Below, one piece after another: positions 38,678 through 53,165 of a stretch of DNA of 64,000 nt. Location of the stretch: the NCBI RefSeq assembly GCF_012273895.1, contig NC_052120.1:5828001-5892000 (forward strand). The letters are read 5' to 3'. The stretch is from Zerene cesonia (lineage: Eukaryota; Arthropoda; Insecta; Lepidoptera; Pieridae). The notes beneath the pieces are model-generated. The model searched no databases. It was given only the letters and a program-made list of their open reading frames with translations, and was not told where the DNA came from. The position numbers and the translations under genes are program-made. Within the stretch, counting starts at the first letter, position 1. Each line of letters opens with the position of its first letter.

Positions 38678-41600
38678 CTGATAAAAAATAGCAGATCGAT
38701 GTGTGCAATTTCGAATTTTATGCTAGTTTCATGGGCAAAATCCCATCTAATGCAGTTAACCGCGGTAGTGAATTATTTTAAAATAAAAATTATCTATAAT
38801 AAAAAACACTCGTCAAAACAACGTCCCCACAATATATAATACACTGCGTTAAGTGATAAAATAATCAGAAAACGCTGGAGCTGCTCGTATTCTATATATT
38901 TTCGTCGTACAAACATGTCAATATCTTCAATTACATCAAAGGATACGTGGTCGACACGACTTCGAAGGTCACGTTTCGTCATGAAAAGGGTCTGGCATTG
39001 CTGCCAGCCACGAGTGTGTGATGTAGGCATACACATGGCTCCTGTTTATTTGATCTTCATGACCAATCTAAATTTAATTACGAGTTGGCTGATATAATTT
39101 GGGATAGACCTTAATGAATGACATTACTCTGTAATATTGAATGAATAATTCATAAATTAAGTCATGTTGAAAAATCTTCGAGTCAAAGTCATTATAGAAT
39201 TTGAAACTAAACCGAAATGAATTATGATAAAATATTCCTGATAATATTGTTCTGTCGGATTTTAACTCAGTAATAATATATATATGTATATATATAATTT
39301 TAAGAATACTATCTGGTATCTAAAAGTTAAATTTTCTATATAGATCTATTCTTTACGTTTGTGTTTTGTATCAAATTTCATAATTTTTTTTTTATCATTT
39401 AAAAGAGCCTTTTCTAGAACAACGTAAATAATACATAAAGATGCATAAATTGTTATTGTAAAGGTAAATAATGCAAAGTTCTCTATTGCATTATATTACA
39501 TTTGCTATTTGATTCACAATAATATCTTTAAGGATTGTACGTCTGTTTTATATTTATCTCATACTAAAAGTTAGTTTACATTGTTACTCTCCGACAGCTT
39601 GTTGACCTGTCCTTCCTTTCGCTTCTTATATAAACCTAGATAGCATACGCTGAACATATTAAATATAACTCGATTCATAGTATTAGCTTACTGAGACTTG
39701 ATTTTTTGGATAATGAAGGCACGTGCATTATTTTTAGTTTTACTTCAGCAATAAACGAAAAAATTTCTCGAGCGCGTGTGTATAAAACAGATTTTTCTTA
39801 GGTAATTAGGCACTATTTTAATTACTTAATAATAATATCGTTTTAAATAATTTATACATCAAAATTAACCTTATCATTTCACACAGTTAATATTCAAGTA
39901 AAACCACAGGACAAAATAAAACAATGTTAATTTTTTATTTGCAAATATAATATATTGTTAAAATTGATTAAATTCAACCCGACGTAATGTAAGATTTGTA
40001 GGTACTAATCACATATCTTGTAAAGTATTACGGGATCACGTTACAGTGTTAATTAGACAAAATACTTGACATTAAAACATATTAATGGCTGCTTCACGAA
40101 AAACCCCTTTGTACGCACGAAAGCACAAATAAAGGTAATAATACGTATAATAACTTTAATTTATCCTTCCCAAGTTAACGCGAGGCGCGAAAGCCCAAAG
40201 CTCATTAAGTACTGACACAAAAAGTTATCGCGACGAGATCCGTAGCGGAGTTCGTTCACGTACTAGCAATCTGCCATCTTGGAGGAAACAAGTATAAGAT
40301 TATTATTGCTCATCCGGAACCGTTAAATATTCATTAATTACTTACCACCCTTAACGTGGAAATAAGCTTAGGAAAGTTATAATAAGATGACCAATTGTAT
40401 AGTAATAATGTTGTTTGAATGCAATTTAATAGACCCTACAGCCTGATTGGCAACGAATTGGCATATATAACAGTCATTATTTATACATTAACTGTTATAT
40501 TATGTTATTATATGTGATTTAACATATGAGATTTATATCTCCCCCTATGATGTTACATTTTTTGATTTGAACAATTTTAAGCTCTCATAAATATGTGAAT
40601 TAAATCAAAGAATCAAGTAATCAAATAGAATATTTCTATGTAAAACTACGTGATCTAGTAGCTTTGTTTTATATTGACAGAAAAATATATAGCGTGGGAC
40701 TTATCTTTGAATTATCATAACAAATATACACGCATACGTAAAAACAGATACCTTCACAACAAATAATAATAATGAAATATTTGACGTTCGCTTGTCTGGA
40801 CCTTCCCAAAACTTCATTGGCAATAAACAGTGAATGTTTTATCCCTAAACACATAAACTTACAACGAAAACTAGCCAAATATAGTAACGTCCCACACTCA
40901 CGCGAGAGACACAGCGTGTACTGTTCAAACAAATGACGACTTATATTCGAAAATACCTTTATAGCACAGGTACCTAACAGATCGTAAACATGTCGGGATC
41001 TTAAAATTAATACCCAGCTTAATTAAGCAAAGTTATAGCCTAAAAATAAATAGCTGGTAAAGTAGTTGAAAATTATTTATGCAACAGCTAGGGGCATTTG
41101 CTTCGAACGTAACTCATTGCAATAAGCAGCCACCGAGCTATCCACGCTTTGGAATTAATTGTGAATTTGCTGCTGTTTCAGCAACCAAGTGAAATTGTGA
41201 CGCGATCTCAAAGATGGTTTAAGAATGGAAGGAGCTTTTCTTTGTGCCAGGTTTTATATTCTAGAATTATACAAAGCGATACGTATTTAATGTTGTTGTG
41301 ATTAAAGTTGCTTTTTTATATAGTAATTAGATATTCCTACGTGCGATTTGTAACAATGACATATTATTCAAAATAAAAACTTTAATTATTTTTTACAAGA
41401 CATAATTTTTCATTATATTAACGAATATCAAGAATATATACATAAAATTTCGTGAAGCAAGATTCGATACACATGGTCTTTCACCGTGCAAATCGAATTC
41501 CCTGTAAACTTTCGTTTAAAATTGACAAAACCTTTGCATTTAAAGCTATGAAATTATTAACGGGGATATCATATTTTCAACGTAGGTTGAGCAATACTAA

Positions 41601-44600
41601 CACAAAGTCTACATGATCAGCGGTCTAGGTAGCCTATTTCTTAGTATTTAGCTAAGAGATTTTGCGGAAATGAAGTCTGCGAGCTAAATGTCATTTAAGC
41701 CTCTAAGTGACTCTTCGTGTAGTGAACGCTGATGGTTGAGTAGAAAAGTTGGATATTAAAAAGAAACGAATTAGGTTTTAATATCATTTTATATCATGAA
41801 TTGGACATGTCCCACTCATCATCTATTATATCTATTAAACCGTTTTACAAAGTTACGTTACAATTCTGTAACCTTTAAATTATTGAATAGCTTAATTAAT
41901 ATCATTGTAACACATATTGTCATTAACACACAACAAAAACAACTCAAATATAAAACAATAACAAGCATAAATAAAGAAAGTAAAAATAGTATAATGTAAT
42001 TAAATGTTTTCATCGAAATTGATGGATTTAATAATATAATAAACTTTTACCAGAAAAGGTATAAACCAACTCCACAATAATCAAAATTTATTCAATTTCC
42101 CTTTTAAAGGATACCGGAGTTACCTTTTTGAATAATGCTTTTAAGATAAAATTAACGTGGGCCGAGGAAATGAAAAAAAGTAATAAAATGTAGCAGACGG
42201 AGTGTTAAAAGCGTTATCATAAGTGACGCATCGCCGCTTTCATATACAATTAAAAGATGAGAAACGCTAAAATTGTCTTCGCTACATGGAAATTTACTTT
42301 GCTTAAACGAAACACCACGCTAGAAACTCAAAGGAAAACTGACAAACTGCAAAACCAAACAACTATGAAAAAGGTGACAAGGCACAAATCAATTTTGTTT
42401 CGGTTTCGTCCCAAAACGGATAAAATAATTTTTGTTTCGTTGTGATATATTCTAAGGATTACCATAAACAATTGAGCTATCTCCGTCTACATTTTTGTTT
42501 TATTATTTTTGCCCAAAACGTAAATAAGCGGTTTATTGCTTGTTTCATTTACCGGACTCGTTTCTCCGGAGGACATTCAGACCCGTTCATATTTTCCTCA
42601 AATTCATTGCTCACAATCAAAACCAGTGAAAATTTCATTAAGTTTTTACGACAAATAATTCAAGCGATATTGTCTGTTGTTTCATGAAAACTTTCGCAGA
42701 CATTTGATGTTTTAATATTTATTGATAATGATAAAATAAATGAAAGTTAAAAAAAAATCAAAACTCCTTCCTATTTAATGTCGATTCTGTTATTTTAACT
42801 CGCCAGCTCCAGGGTCTTTGAATTTTCCAACTTTTGAAGCAATTACGAAAGTAGTAGTAAAGTTTCCCATCGTCCCTCGCAGGTTTTCATTTTCAAGAAT
42901 GAATTTTCAAATTAGGAGCGTTCGGCCTTTTTAGTACTTCATAAATAATTTACTTTTCAAATATAATTCGCTATCATTATATCAATTGGCGAATATATAA
43001 ATTTCAAGCTAAATATACTTTAACCAACTGCAACTTAATGTCATTTTATTACGATGGCATGTTCTTTTTTTATTATTTCATTAAACGATTTGGTCGTGTC
43101 AGTTTTAATATAGGAGAACAAAAAATGATCGTGTACAAAATTTAGTTTCATTTGCGCGCTATTCGCTTTTAAGCCTCAATTAGATCTTTTAAAAACGGTA
43201 GAGATAAAAATGGATGAAAATGGAGGCTGTTAGTGAGTTAAAAGAGCATTGTTTTCTAAAAAGTCTTTTGTGGCTCGTAAAGCACCTTGTGGTGTGGAGT
43301 ACATGCGAATTCAATTTGTGTCATTGTAGCGCTTTTACTACAAGTGGTCACTACAAAGCCCGTCATGCAGCGTTAGCTAAAAGCAAAGTTAAAATCATTC
43401 TCGTAAGACGCTTTTTGGTTAAATCATAGCAATGCTATACTCCTGGGACACTTATAGCACCAGTGACTTTATTTACGTTGATGTGTTGTTTTTAAAGATT
43501 AAACCTATCTTGTTCTACCGTGAATAGACACGAAGTCTATTTTAACGTCGAAACTTTAAACATATCAACGATGCTAACTTTGTACTATGCTGATATTATT
43601 TACTGCATTTGGAATGGCACAACGTAATACAATGAGGTATCAGCTTATACAGCGTAGTCGGAGAAGCCATGTCGATAAAATAAATGTCAAAGTAATTCAA
43701 AGACATTTAAAGGTTTACAGATTTTCCTTCAAACAATCTTTTATTTTAATAAAAGAAAGAAAGAATATGGTACGTTTGCGACCTTCGCAGCTCTTTTTTG
43801 GTGAGCTATACAAGATAGCGCCAATTCATAAATATTTGGAATACAGGATTTGGGTGAGAATATTAAAAGTTCTCGAATTGTTATTGAGCTTTGAATTTTT
43901 CAAATAAAAAATGTATGTTTTTAAAAATGTAATGTATGTTAAGTAATTAATACATCAAATAATAATATTTTTCTATATTCAAGCAATAATTGCTATCAAT
44001 AGACCTAGAGTTTATCTTAGCTTCACATTTTTAATATAACAAGTTATGATATAAATATTAACAGCAACAAGAACTGACCTTTATCATTATATTAGAGCTT
44101 CCAACATCATATATGGAAATGGATTTTTCATTAATTTAAAATAACATAATTACCTACTAAATCGTGCTTTAACCACAGTTTCCCCTGTAATGTTTTGACA
44201 AATCCAGCTTTAATCTGATATAAAATGTAACACCCAAACGACTGATTTGCGACCTTACTCATGATGCCATAAAGAGAAAATTGCGTATTTCGTGAATTAC
44301 AGCTCTCACCATCACAGTCAGTAAATATTTAAGCTTTCATATACTGCGTGTGCTTAGTGCTGTGCAAACATCAAGCGAGTCAAGGATGTAATAACGAAGC
44401 ACTATTAGTTGTTTTTATGATCTCCATTGTTGACATTTTCATAATTGTGAAGGAGAAATCTGCAAATTTGCCACTGCATTTGGAATGGTACAATTGTGTA
44501 GATTTGTGTAGGCTCTAGTGAGTTTAGTTTAAAAATTACTCAAAGATTTCAAATCTTTTCAATTTCGAAGCATTGAAATGCTTGTAAATATTTGAAACTT

Positions 44601-44784
44601 TAAAAGAATAGAAAAATTTGAATTCGAATTCCTTTTGATGTTGATTTTTCTATTCTATAAAATTAAACGTTATCTTACTTATGTAAATTAATCGCTATAT
44701 TTTAATTAATACAATAAGTAAATTCCGACTAATATTATAACTATAACGACAAAAAATCATAAAACCGATAGTATCTTTGTCTGC

Positions 44785-44945
44785 TTCATGTCTAGGCCAC
44801 TGGACCGAAATTGGAAGAAATTTATATACAACTTGTGACTCTAGATAGGACCTAAAATGGTTTTTATCCCCGAAATCCCACGGGAACGGGAACTATTTAG
44901 AGTAAGCGCTGAGACTGTCTCTCTCCTTTGACAATGCGGGTAAAA
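44785..44945 (+). mobile_element. Helitron-like fragment, decayed
   Basis: TTTTTATCCCCGAAATCCCACGGGAACGGGA is the family's internal segment. It is preceded by CTGGACCGAAATTGG. No ends are preserved. Confidence 0.5.
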
Positions 44946-45769
44946 CCAAGGGATTAACCTACCTGAAAATAACTTCCACTGTGAAATAAGATGCATAAGA
45001 GGATTAACTTATCACACAAAATTGTAAGCAAATTAAAGTTTTGAAGAAGATTTTTCTTAAGGTAAATTTTTAATACAATTATTTTGCAAAATCTTACTGA
45101 AACTGATTGCAGAATATTTCATTAAAGTTTATAAACGGTAACAAGTGCGATACAATATTGAAGATGATAGTTCCTAGGGGATCGAAGCCGACTCGAAGAT
45201 TAAATGCTCCTACTATTCGGAAGTGATTTTACGCTACAATGTGATTCATCAGCGTGTTTTTGTCATTATAATAGGTATTACTGTGTTTTAGTTTGCATAT
45301 TACAAACAACCCATTTTAAATTAATTTTGCAAGGAATCAAAATGAATAAAGGCATCTTTTTATATTGCAATATATAGTATTTTGCAATGATCCTATTCGT
45401 GATTAAAACCTGGTTGTTAATCGTAACTTTATTTTAATCATACTGCATTAATAAGTACTCGCCTTGATTGTCACAATGATTATTTTTATAATTTGCTCAA
45501 ACGCAAATATTGCTTAATTCAAAAGCATATATCAAACAGAAACATTTTGATCCACATTGCACAAATAAAAAATAAAAAAAAAATTAAAGAATTTTAAATG
45601 AATTCAACACTTAATTAAACCATAATGTCGCGATAGATTAACAAAATGAATAAATCGAAATGTAAAATACTCGCGTCACAAGCAATTATTAAGTAAGTAA
45701 TTTCTTATTTGCAACTATTTTATTATTATTTATCGAAAATAACTTTTTATAAGCCCCTTCAAGATAAAT

Positions 45770-45845
45770 GCAGCATTTATTTTTTATGTCATACCGGGAC
45801 AATGAGCTGGTAGTTCGCCTGATAGTTAATGACCACCAAAACGAA
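45770..45845 (-). mobile_element. Family G repeat, 3'-end fragment
   Basis: TTTATGTCATACCGGGACAATGAGCTGGTAGTTCGCCTGATAG is a decayed tail-proximal part of the family. Confidence 0.45.
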
Positions 45846-47353
45846 ACAGGCCTATTATTTTTTTTATGAACAAGATAGCATATTTAATTTTTACATACAC
45901 AGGATCAATCAAGATTTTGTTAATTGTTGACAATTCGTAAAATTAATAGAAAAAGTCGGTTGTCATTGATCAAATTAGTGATTTTAAAAAAATTTTGTAT
46001 AGAAAAATAACACTGAATTTTATTATGAATAGTCACGCTTAATCCACACTATTATACATATAGGCACTAAAAAGTACTGTTCAATTAGTTAAGGGTACTA
46101 ACAAAGGGAAATTATAATAGTAACTACTCTGAATGGGACAGAATATAGAGCCTCATTATGAAGGTCTCTAGTATAAAGCAAGCGCAATTAATATTTTGTG
46201 CGACATAGTGCAGCACAAAAACGCAAGTAAAGAATATTTCTATAGAATGCAAGGTGCATTCTAAAACCGAAATATTCAGCTCATTATAAATCTTCTTCAA
46301 TAATAAGGTGTAGTCCATTTTTACATTAATTAAATGATTGTAACATTCGAAAACATTAATTAAACATATTATGTTTATTTGTTATATCTTTAACATTTTA
46401 TTTTACTCGGCGTAAAAACTTCCGAACACTTAATCGAAAAAATGAACACATGAATTCGTAGTTGAAAGAGACTTATTTTATCTAATGATTGAAAAAATTC
46501 GCTGATCAGAAAAAACACCTTTGACCTCGTACACTGTGGTCAGACGTCCTGCACGTGGTAATAGAGAGACGCTGGATGCAGGCCACAGTGTTCAGTCGTA
46601 CTGTTTCCTTCTTCTGATACTTCGAGGCTCTTTCGTCAGGCATTTGTCTAGAATTGCACGTCCCTGAAACGACGACCACGATAACGCTATCCTTTGGTAT
46701 ATAGATGGTTTGGTTTAATAGGATGCAAGGATTATTTAAAGGTGTGATACAGTACGGGAACGTATGTATAAATAAACCCAATGCGGTCTGAGACCGCGAG
46801 TTGTCACTGTTAATTTGCACCCAATTGTTCATCGTGGAATGAAAGAGAAATAAGAAGAAAATAGCCGGAAGTCTATCTAACTTACTAATTAGCCTTGCGA
46901 ATTTACATTCCTTTTTCACTATGAGGTAACACAATTGAATTCATTTGTTATTTTAAGCGAAGCCATGTTGATTTATTCCGTCGTCTGAATTATTAATGGT
47001 CTGATCGTATACTGATAGAATATACATCTTGAAAATAAGATATTGTGAACGTAATGTTCTGAATTTGAGTTTGTTGATGATATGATGTGTTGGAGATAAT
47101 TAGGAAGCCATGGAGGAGATAATTAGGATCATGATATGGGCTACAATTAACTGGAGTGTAAAATCTCATTCCCATTGGAATCTCCTTTGATCACACGGGC
47201 AACTAAAAGGTGGTGTTCTTTTAATCGGGCAACTGAACGAAAATGAAACAATTTTCTCACTCTTTGAATTTTTTTCCTTTATTCTTATCTTTCTTTCAGT
47301 TTTTGTGTAACGTTTAACACGAGATTGTAAAATTAAAATACAGATAATCTGTA

Positions 47354-47676
47354 TGTGGTAGTCGAGCACGCTTCGGCACGAATTGGGCCAGCTCGCACCG
47401 GGGAAGTACCACACCCCCACAGAAGACCGGCGTGAAATAGCATTCTGCTGTGTTTCGTTCGGTGAGTGGGGGAGCCGGAGGCCCATATCCTCATCCTTAC
47501 CCTTCCCAGTCCTTTCCTTTATTCCTATTGCCAATCCTTTCTCAATCCCTTCCCAAAAAGTCGGCAATCCATTTGTAGAGGCGTAAGGTCTGCAAAGGAC
47601 CTTATGCCTCTACAAATGTTCATGGGCGGTGGTAGCGCTTACCATCAGGCGTCCCACCAGCTCCATTGCCGACTGT

Positions 47677-47707
<31 letters not shown>
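47354..47707 (+). mobile_element. Poly(A)-tailed interspersed repeat (family G), copy 2
   Basis: It starts GTCGAGCACGCTTCGGCACG and ends with 26 consecutive A (47682-47707), an intact tail suggesting fairly recent insertion. It matches 19147-19500 in inverse orientation. It holds a 21-base inverted repeat at 47570-47618. No clear target-site duplication is visible. The open frames on both strands are repeat-derived. Confidence 0.78.
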
Positions 47708-50700
47708 TCCTAAGTTAAAACTCTAATTATATAATAAACTAAGTAACGTTAAGACTTACTAAGAATTTAAGACTTAAAATCTTTCCCAAGCCATTCCCAT
47801 AGGTTAATATGTCCAACATAATTTAAACAAACTTTATCAAGTATTGATATCTAAGCGCTTTTACCAAACAACAATTTTTTCTTAATATTATACAAACACA
47901 TAATTAATAAGTGTGAGCGCTGATTAGCTGAAATCCATCTGAAAATTTAATGTTCATTTATAATCGCACTATTTATGGTTAAGTCTTAACTGTCATTTAT
48001 TCGTTTATTTCAACAAAATAAAATATGTATAAAGGCCCTCAAAATGTTTTAAATATTTATGTCATTGGAATACGGCAGCTGTGTATAACCACAACGAATC
48101 AAAATAATTAGTGAGACAATAGACCGAACCGCCTGAATAGTTTACGAATCATCGTACTGACCTTGGCTAAACATAACAATAATCGTTAAATATAATCCGT
48201 AATGTACGGTATTCTTACTGATATTAATAGCGAATTATTCTAGCATAATTCTAACCGTGAATAACTATATTGAGAAGCTTAGCAACTCGCAACTCATGAA
48301 ACTATTAGCTCATTTCAGAATATGTTTCCCAAACTTCAGCTAAAGCTGACCACAAAACGAGGAAACTTTTAGGATCTGTTTTGCGTATATTATTTTATAG
48401 ATAAGCATATTAAATTCATAAACTATACTCCATTAGAGTATTTATTACAAAAGATTTATTAAAAATGAACAAAATTTCAGTTTGGTCTAGAGGTAATGAC
48501 ATATGTTGGTATTTTTTATTAATACTGGCAATCATTTTTATTCATGGCCTACTAGACCTCAATGAAATATAAATATTGTATAATAATTGCAAATTTTCCT
48601 TGCAAAAAACACGTAACAGTTATGAGAATAATTATCATAAAATGGATGAAGTGGAAATGTGGTACATTTGTTGGTCGATAATAATATACACTTTAGTATT
48701 TCTATTTTCACTTAAATATTTCCGATAGTCCCTGGGCATCTATATACAAGAACAAAATCGAATGTGTGATTGATCTGAACTTCTCTAGCGGATAATTTTT
48801 CTACGGGGTGATATTTTAGAGTTTTGAACGAATTTTTTATGTATTGTCTTATACAAAATAAGTTAAGTCTGCGGTTCGAAGTTTGGAGACAGAAGAGAAA
48901 TTTGAGTTAGCAGCTTAACTCTGAAGATTTTAAGCGCGTTCCATTCCATTTCACTTGTCAAGGAATGCTACGAGTGAATTTTAATTTAATTTCTTTGGCG
49001 CGAATGCTATTGCTTTTATGTTTCTTTGAAAAGATTAAACTCAAGAGCATAGGAATGCAAATTTTCTTTGATCAGTACTATTGAAACAATAAAATAAATT
49101 GAACAATTTGCCTTTGCACAATTTTTAGTTTACGTTGAAATGGAATTATTAATTGTGTGAATTATGTGTATTTAACATTATGTGAATTCTTTTTTTTTTT
49201 CTGTGGCATCATTGTTATAAATGAAATAGTAAACTTTAAATAGATTTATAGGAATATACAGTTATTACATTTATTTTTATCCATTACAATTGTCTTTAAC
49301 TTCCGAATTAAATAACCTGTAGGGCAGACGGAGTCAGGTCACCACTAAAATTATAACAGTTTTTATATATACCATTTAATTTCTATTTTTAATCATTAAT
49401 GAAGATAATATTAAATGTACGCTGTAAAACAATAGAGGCTCACTGCACTCGTGTGGCAAGTTTCCTTTAATATAAAGTTTTAAAAGCCGTACAAAATCAG
49501 CTACTAATAGAAACTGCTCATTAATTCTCCATTATATTCTATAAAGCTTCACTTTCACAGGAAAACAAAGTTTCACAAAAAAAAACGAACATGTTTTTTG
49601 TCTCCGTTAAACTTTTATTCCCTCTATTACAGCTAAAAGCAAAGTTTGTTATTAATTTCAATTTCAGTCTTAAAAAGTTTATACAATGAAAAAATCTAGC
49701 AAAGCAAAAGTAACATTCATACACCAGATAGATAAACAAAAATTTATTAATTTGTGAAATAAAATAATGTTATGAAGAGACGATAAATAAAACCATAGTA
49801 GCTCTTGTGATTTATGAAAATATATTTGTCCCCAAAAAGGCAAATGAAAATAATTAAATAGTATCTATATTCATGCCTCAAGTGTTCATTAACAAATAAG
49901 AACTCAATCAAAAGTTTTCGAAATACAAATTCGTCTGAACAATTAGTACAAACTCGAGTTTGGACGATGAAAGTGATCGCGTGCCTTTGAAAGAAGATAG
50001 CAGTTAGGAGTAATTACGATTGTTGTGCGCGCCGACATTCACTTAGAAGCACCTTATCTAAGGCCTGCTTAAAGCTTACTCGGCTATTAAGTCATAAATC
50101 GTAGCCAGTCACGCAACAAGCTGACGATTCGGCGGTTAACACTCTTATCTTACCTTGCAATCTAATTAACCAAATTTGTCTTCGAATTCGACCTTATAAA
50201 TCCATTGGCCATTACTAACAATCTCAGTGACTATCAAAATATCGAGTTTGAAGAATTTTCCTTTTGTAAACCGTTTAGTGAGCAATGTTAGCACAATAAC
50301 AAGATAGGACGGTGACTGAATTATATGGCTGAATATGTACAGGCGACACACGGTTTTTACGCGGTTGAATCTATGAGAATATCGAATGCATCCCATACTA
50401 CATTCGAATTCTCATGTTTCAAAATCATCTCATAATGTACTATGTGTTTTTTACGTCGTCCATCGGCTTCGACTTATAACTGCTTCAACTGCTGAATAAT
50501 GAATTATCATTTATGTTTATTCACAATATTAATTTGATTTCCCGTAGTTCTAACTTGAGAAGTGAAGGTTTTATATATATACTTGCTGTTTGAATATTTT
50601 ACAGATTGTGTTGTGTTGTATTCACATCTATTATATTAGGAATATGATCTTACAAATTAAGCTCATTTTTGTATGTACTTCAATACAGATGAATTGCCTA

Positions 50701-52933
50701 TGAAACTTTTAGCGGCCAATCAAAATTCAGCAAAAAGTTGTTTAACTAATTTGGTAAAGACTTCGCAACTTCGTTTGGTAACTCGAAAGTAATTTGGCTA
50801 CTTATTCAGAAAGGTTTTTATTTATGTTAAACATTATTTCCATCTACGTGAAAGCGTAATTTTTTGTCTTGTCTCGCTTTTTGTATTATCAAATATGTGA
50901 CATGTAAGATATGAGATGACTCGACTCAGTTTTCTGTTTGCCAATCTGGTGCGACACATTTCATGATATTAAAATGTGTCATCTCTGAAGCAGGCATAAA
51001 AAGTGACAGTACGGGATTAATTCATTCCTTTTTGTTTAGCTCTGGAAACAATGGTTCACACAATATATTAATTCCCATTCTTTTAATGTAACACTGTTTC
51101 CTTTTATTAAAGATGAAGTAAATATTCTTCATAAATCAATAGTAAGATTAATTAAAATATCCAAAACTATTGCTTTTCCACTCCACTAGAGCATAGTATA
51201 GTATTTGATATTTATGAAATTTATAATGTAGTTCTAGAATATTCGATCCATAATGCATAATGCAGAACAAGTTATAGTATTTAATTACTGGGCTCACGTT
51301 AGTATTACACCGTGAAACATTCAGTATTTTTTATTCACATCGTGTATTGGGTAGTGGCCACAGTCAGCACTTGTGCAACTTATAACTAATCGACCCAGCG
51401 ATAAAATATATAACGTGCGCACGTGAAATTAAATTGTTTTAGGAGAACGTGCTGTAGTTTTCAACAATTTTGCCCACAAATCTCTAGAAATAGAAAACTT
51501 CTTCTTTTAACGGGTAACTTTAAGTTTGGTTTAGTTTTTGTTAATTAATATTTTTTATTATACATTTTACAATAGCTAGTAATGACATAGATAGGGGATA
51601 CATTTTGGTGGTATGATTTATCACAGCCATATACTAGAAATTGTCCTATATGATGTATATCATGAATAGCTTTAAAATCCATTCTTATTTACATATTTTT
51701 AGTTTTGGTGATGACAGCCGAAACTATGCACCACCCACGCTGATACCTACGCATTATTCTAAAACGTTTAAAAGAGATTCATTCGTTTCGTTGTCAGAAG
51801 TCATCGTGACATTAAAACGATCCTTTGTTTTATGATATGTCTCCCTTCTTTTTACAAGTCGTTTTGTCACAAAATTAAACAAGCTCATGAGTGCTATATT
51901 ACGAATTGTGTATAATATATGCTCTCAACTTCACCGTGTTGTAAAGTTCTATAAATGCAATGTGGCCAGTAATAACCGTTATAAAATCCTATATCAATAT
52001 CAATCGATTATTGCCAATTGCTATACAGTAGCGAAGTTTGATACTGTAGCGATGCTATTAATGTTGAAGTGTTTATTGGGCTGCTTTCGAGTTTACTTGC
52101 TGAAACAAACTTTGTATTCAGGTATTGTGAATTCCTCCAGTGGGAGCCTGACAAAAGTTAAAGATAATACGACACATTTTATATTTGACCCGGGCGTGCA
52201 CGTTGGAAATATAGTTGTTCATATTATAAGCAATATAACTGATTACAAAAATATTCGATCTACAACTTCAAGACTTTAGATTATTGTTAATTTAAATTAA
52301 ATCGGAAAGCATTTTGAAAACTCTATATGAAGTATGTTTTATTGCGAGCTTAAAAATGGGGTTCACACTAAGGGCTTTTGAAGGTGCATTTTTTAATTTC
52401 TTATAATAAATAATATTAAAATGGTGTCCGGTTACATGCCCTTAAAATTACCTAATAACAAATCCTTTTTTTTGTGTAAGCCCTACGAAACTCATAATAC
52501 ATACGTGGAATCAAACGATTTTTATTTTCATATGCTAATATGTTGCCCCAAGTCTTCCGTACAATGTAGCCCATATAGCCAAAGCCAACAAAAAAGGTAT
52601 AATGTTTTATGCAAGCATTATACAGTGGGTTCGATTAGGGTCGACACGCTCTCGCCTCTGTCGGCTCCGATGATAGATTGGTCTCACATCGAATTAGTGA
52701 TTTTTTGTTTATATAGTACATGCATTTTTAGTCATCTTTTCCTAAATATTAAATTATATACATAAATTACTAATTTATTGGCATAAAAATGTAAAATTAC
52801 ATAGATTTCTGATACAACGGAAAACATTTCATCCTCTGTGTTGTTTATTTGGCAAAGCAAGGTGTGTTCCATCGTTCTTGCAGGCGCATCGTGGTACATT
52901 GGTGGGATTCAAAATATAGGATTTATCTAAACA
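47708..52933. other. Downstream intergenic DNA, part 3; no gene supported
   Basis: AT-rich with no recognisable repeat end. The longest plus-strand frames (51887-52279, 52421-52765) have no domain, signal peptide or splice support and I regard them as chance. Confidence 0.55.
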
Positions 52934-53165
52934 CTAGCTGCGCCCCGTGGTTTCACCCGCTTACGTCCGTATCCCGCAGGAATGTCAGGGATAAAAAGTT
53001 GCCTATACATATAGGCAACTTTTTATCCCTGACATTCCACATTGTCCAGTTGTTCAGCTATCTACGTGCCAAATTTCATTGCAATCGGTTCATCAGTTTT
53101 TGCGTAAAGGGCAACAAACACACACACGTCCTTACAAACTTTCGCATTTATAATATTATTAGGAT
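52934..53165 (+). mobile_element. Helitron-like fragment containing a near-perfect palindrome
   Basis: It starts ACTAGCTGCGCCCCGTGGTT and ends in the typical AAACTTTCGCATTTATAATA. A 29-base inverted repeat with a 2-base spacer (52979-53038) interrupts the usual body. Confidence 0.75.
52979..53038. repeat. Perfect 29-base inverted repeat, 2-base spacer
   Basis: Arms 52979-53007 and 53010-53038 are exact reverse complements around CA. It lies in a Helitron-like fragment whose normal body has only one such arm. Confidence 0.97.

Larger units (their letters stand above)
38678..47353. other. Downstream intergenic DNA, part 2; no gene supported
   Basis: AT-rich. Open frames at 42257-42687, 43214-43429 and 43587-43907 look random, with no conserved motif and overlapping alternatives. 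A possible minus-strand terminal exon at 46506-46663 is treated as a finding only. Repeat fragments lie at 44785 and 45770. Confidence 0.55.

Noticed and set aside
40465..40500. 10-base perfect inverted repeat (ATATAACAGT)
   Set aside because: Short, AT-rich arms with a 16-base spacer are expected by chance in this composition.
47166..47678. Frames of 67-133 codons on both strands
   Set aside because: They lie in the poly(A)-tailed repeat, and similar frames occur in its other copy at 19.3 kb.
51887..52765. Two frames of 130 and 114 codons
   Set aside because: AT-rich, no domains, no splice sites in phase and no signal peptide. Frames this long are expected by chance in 64 kb searched six ways.
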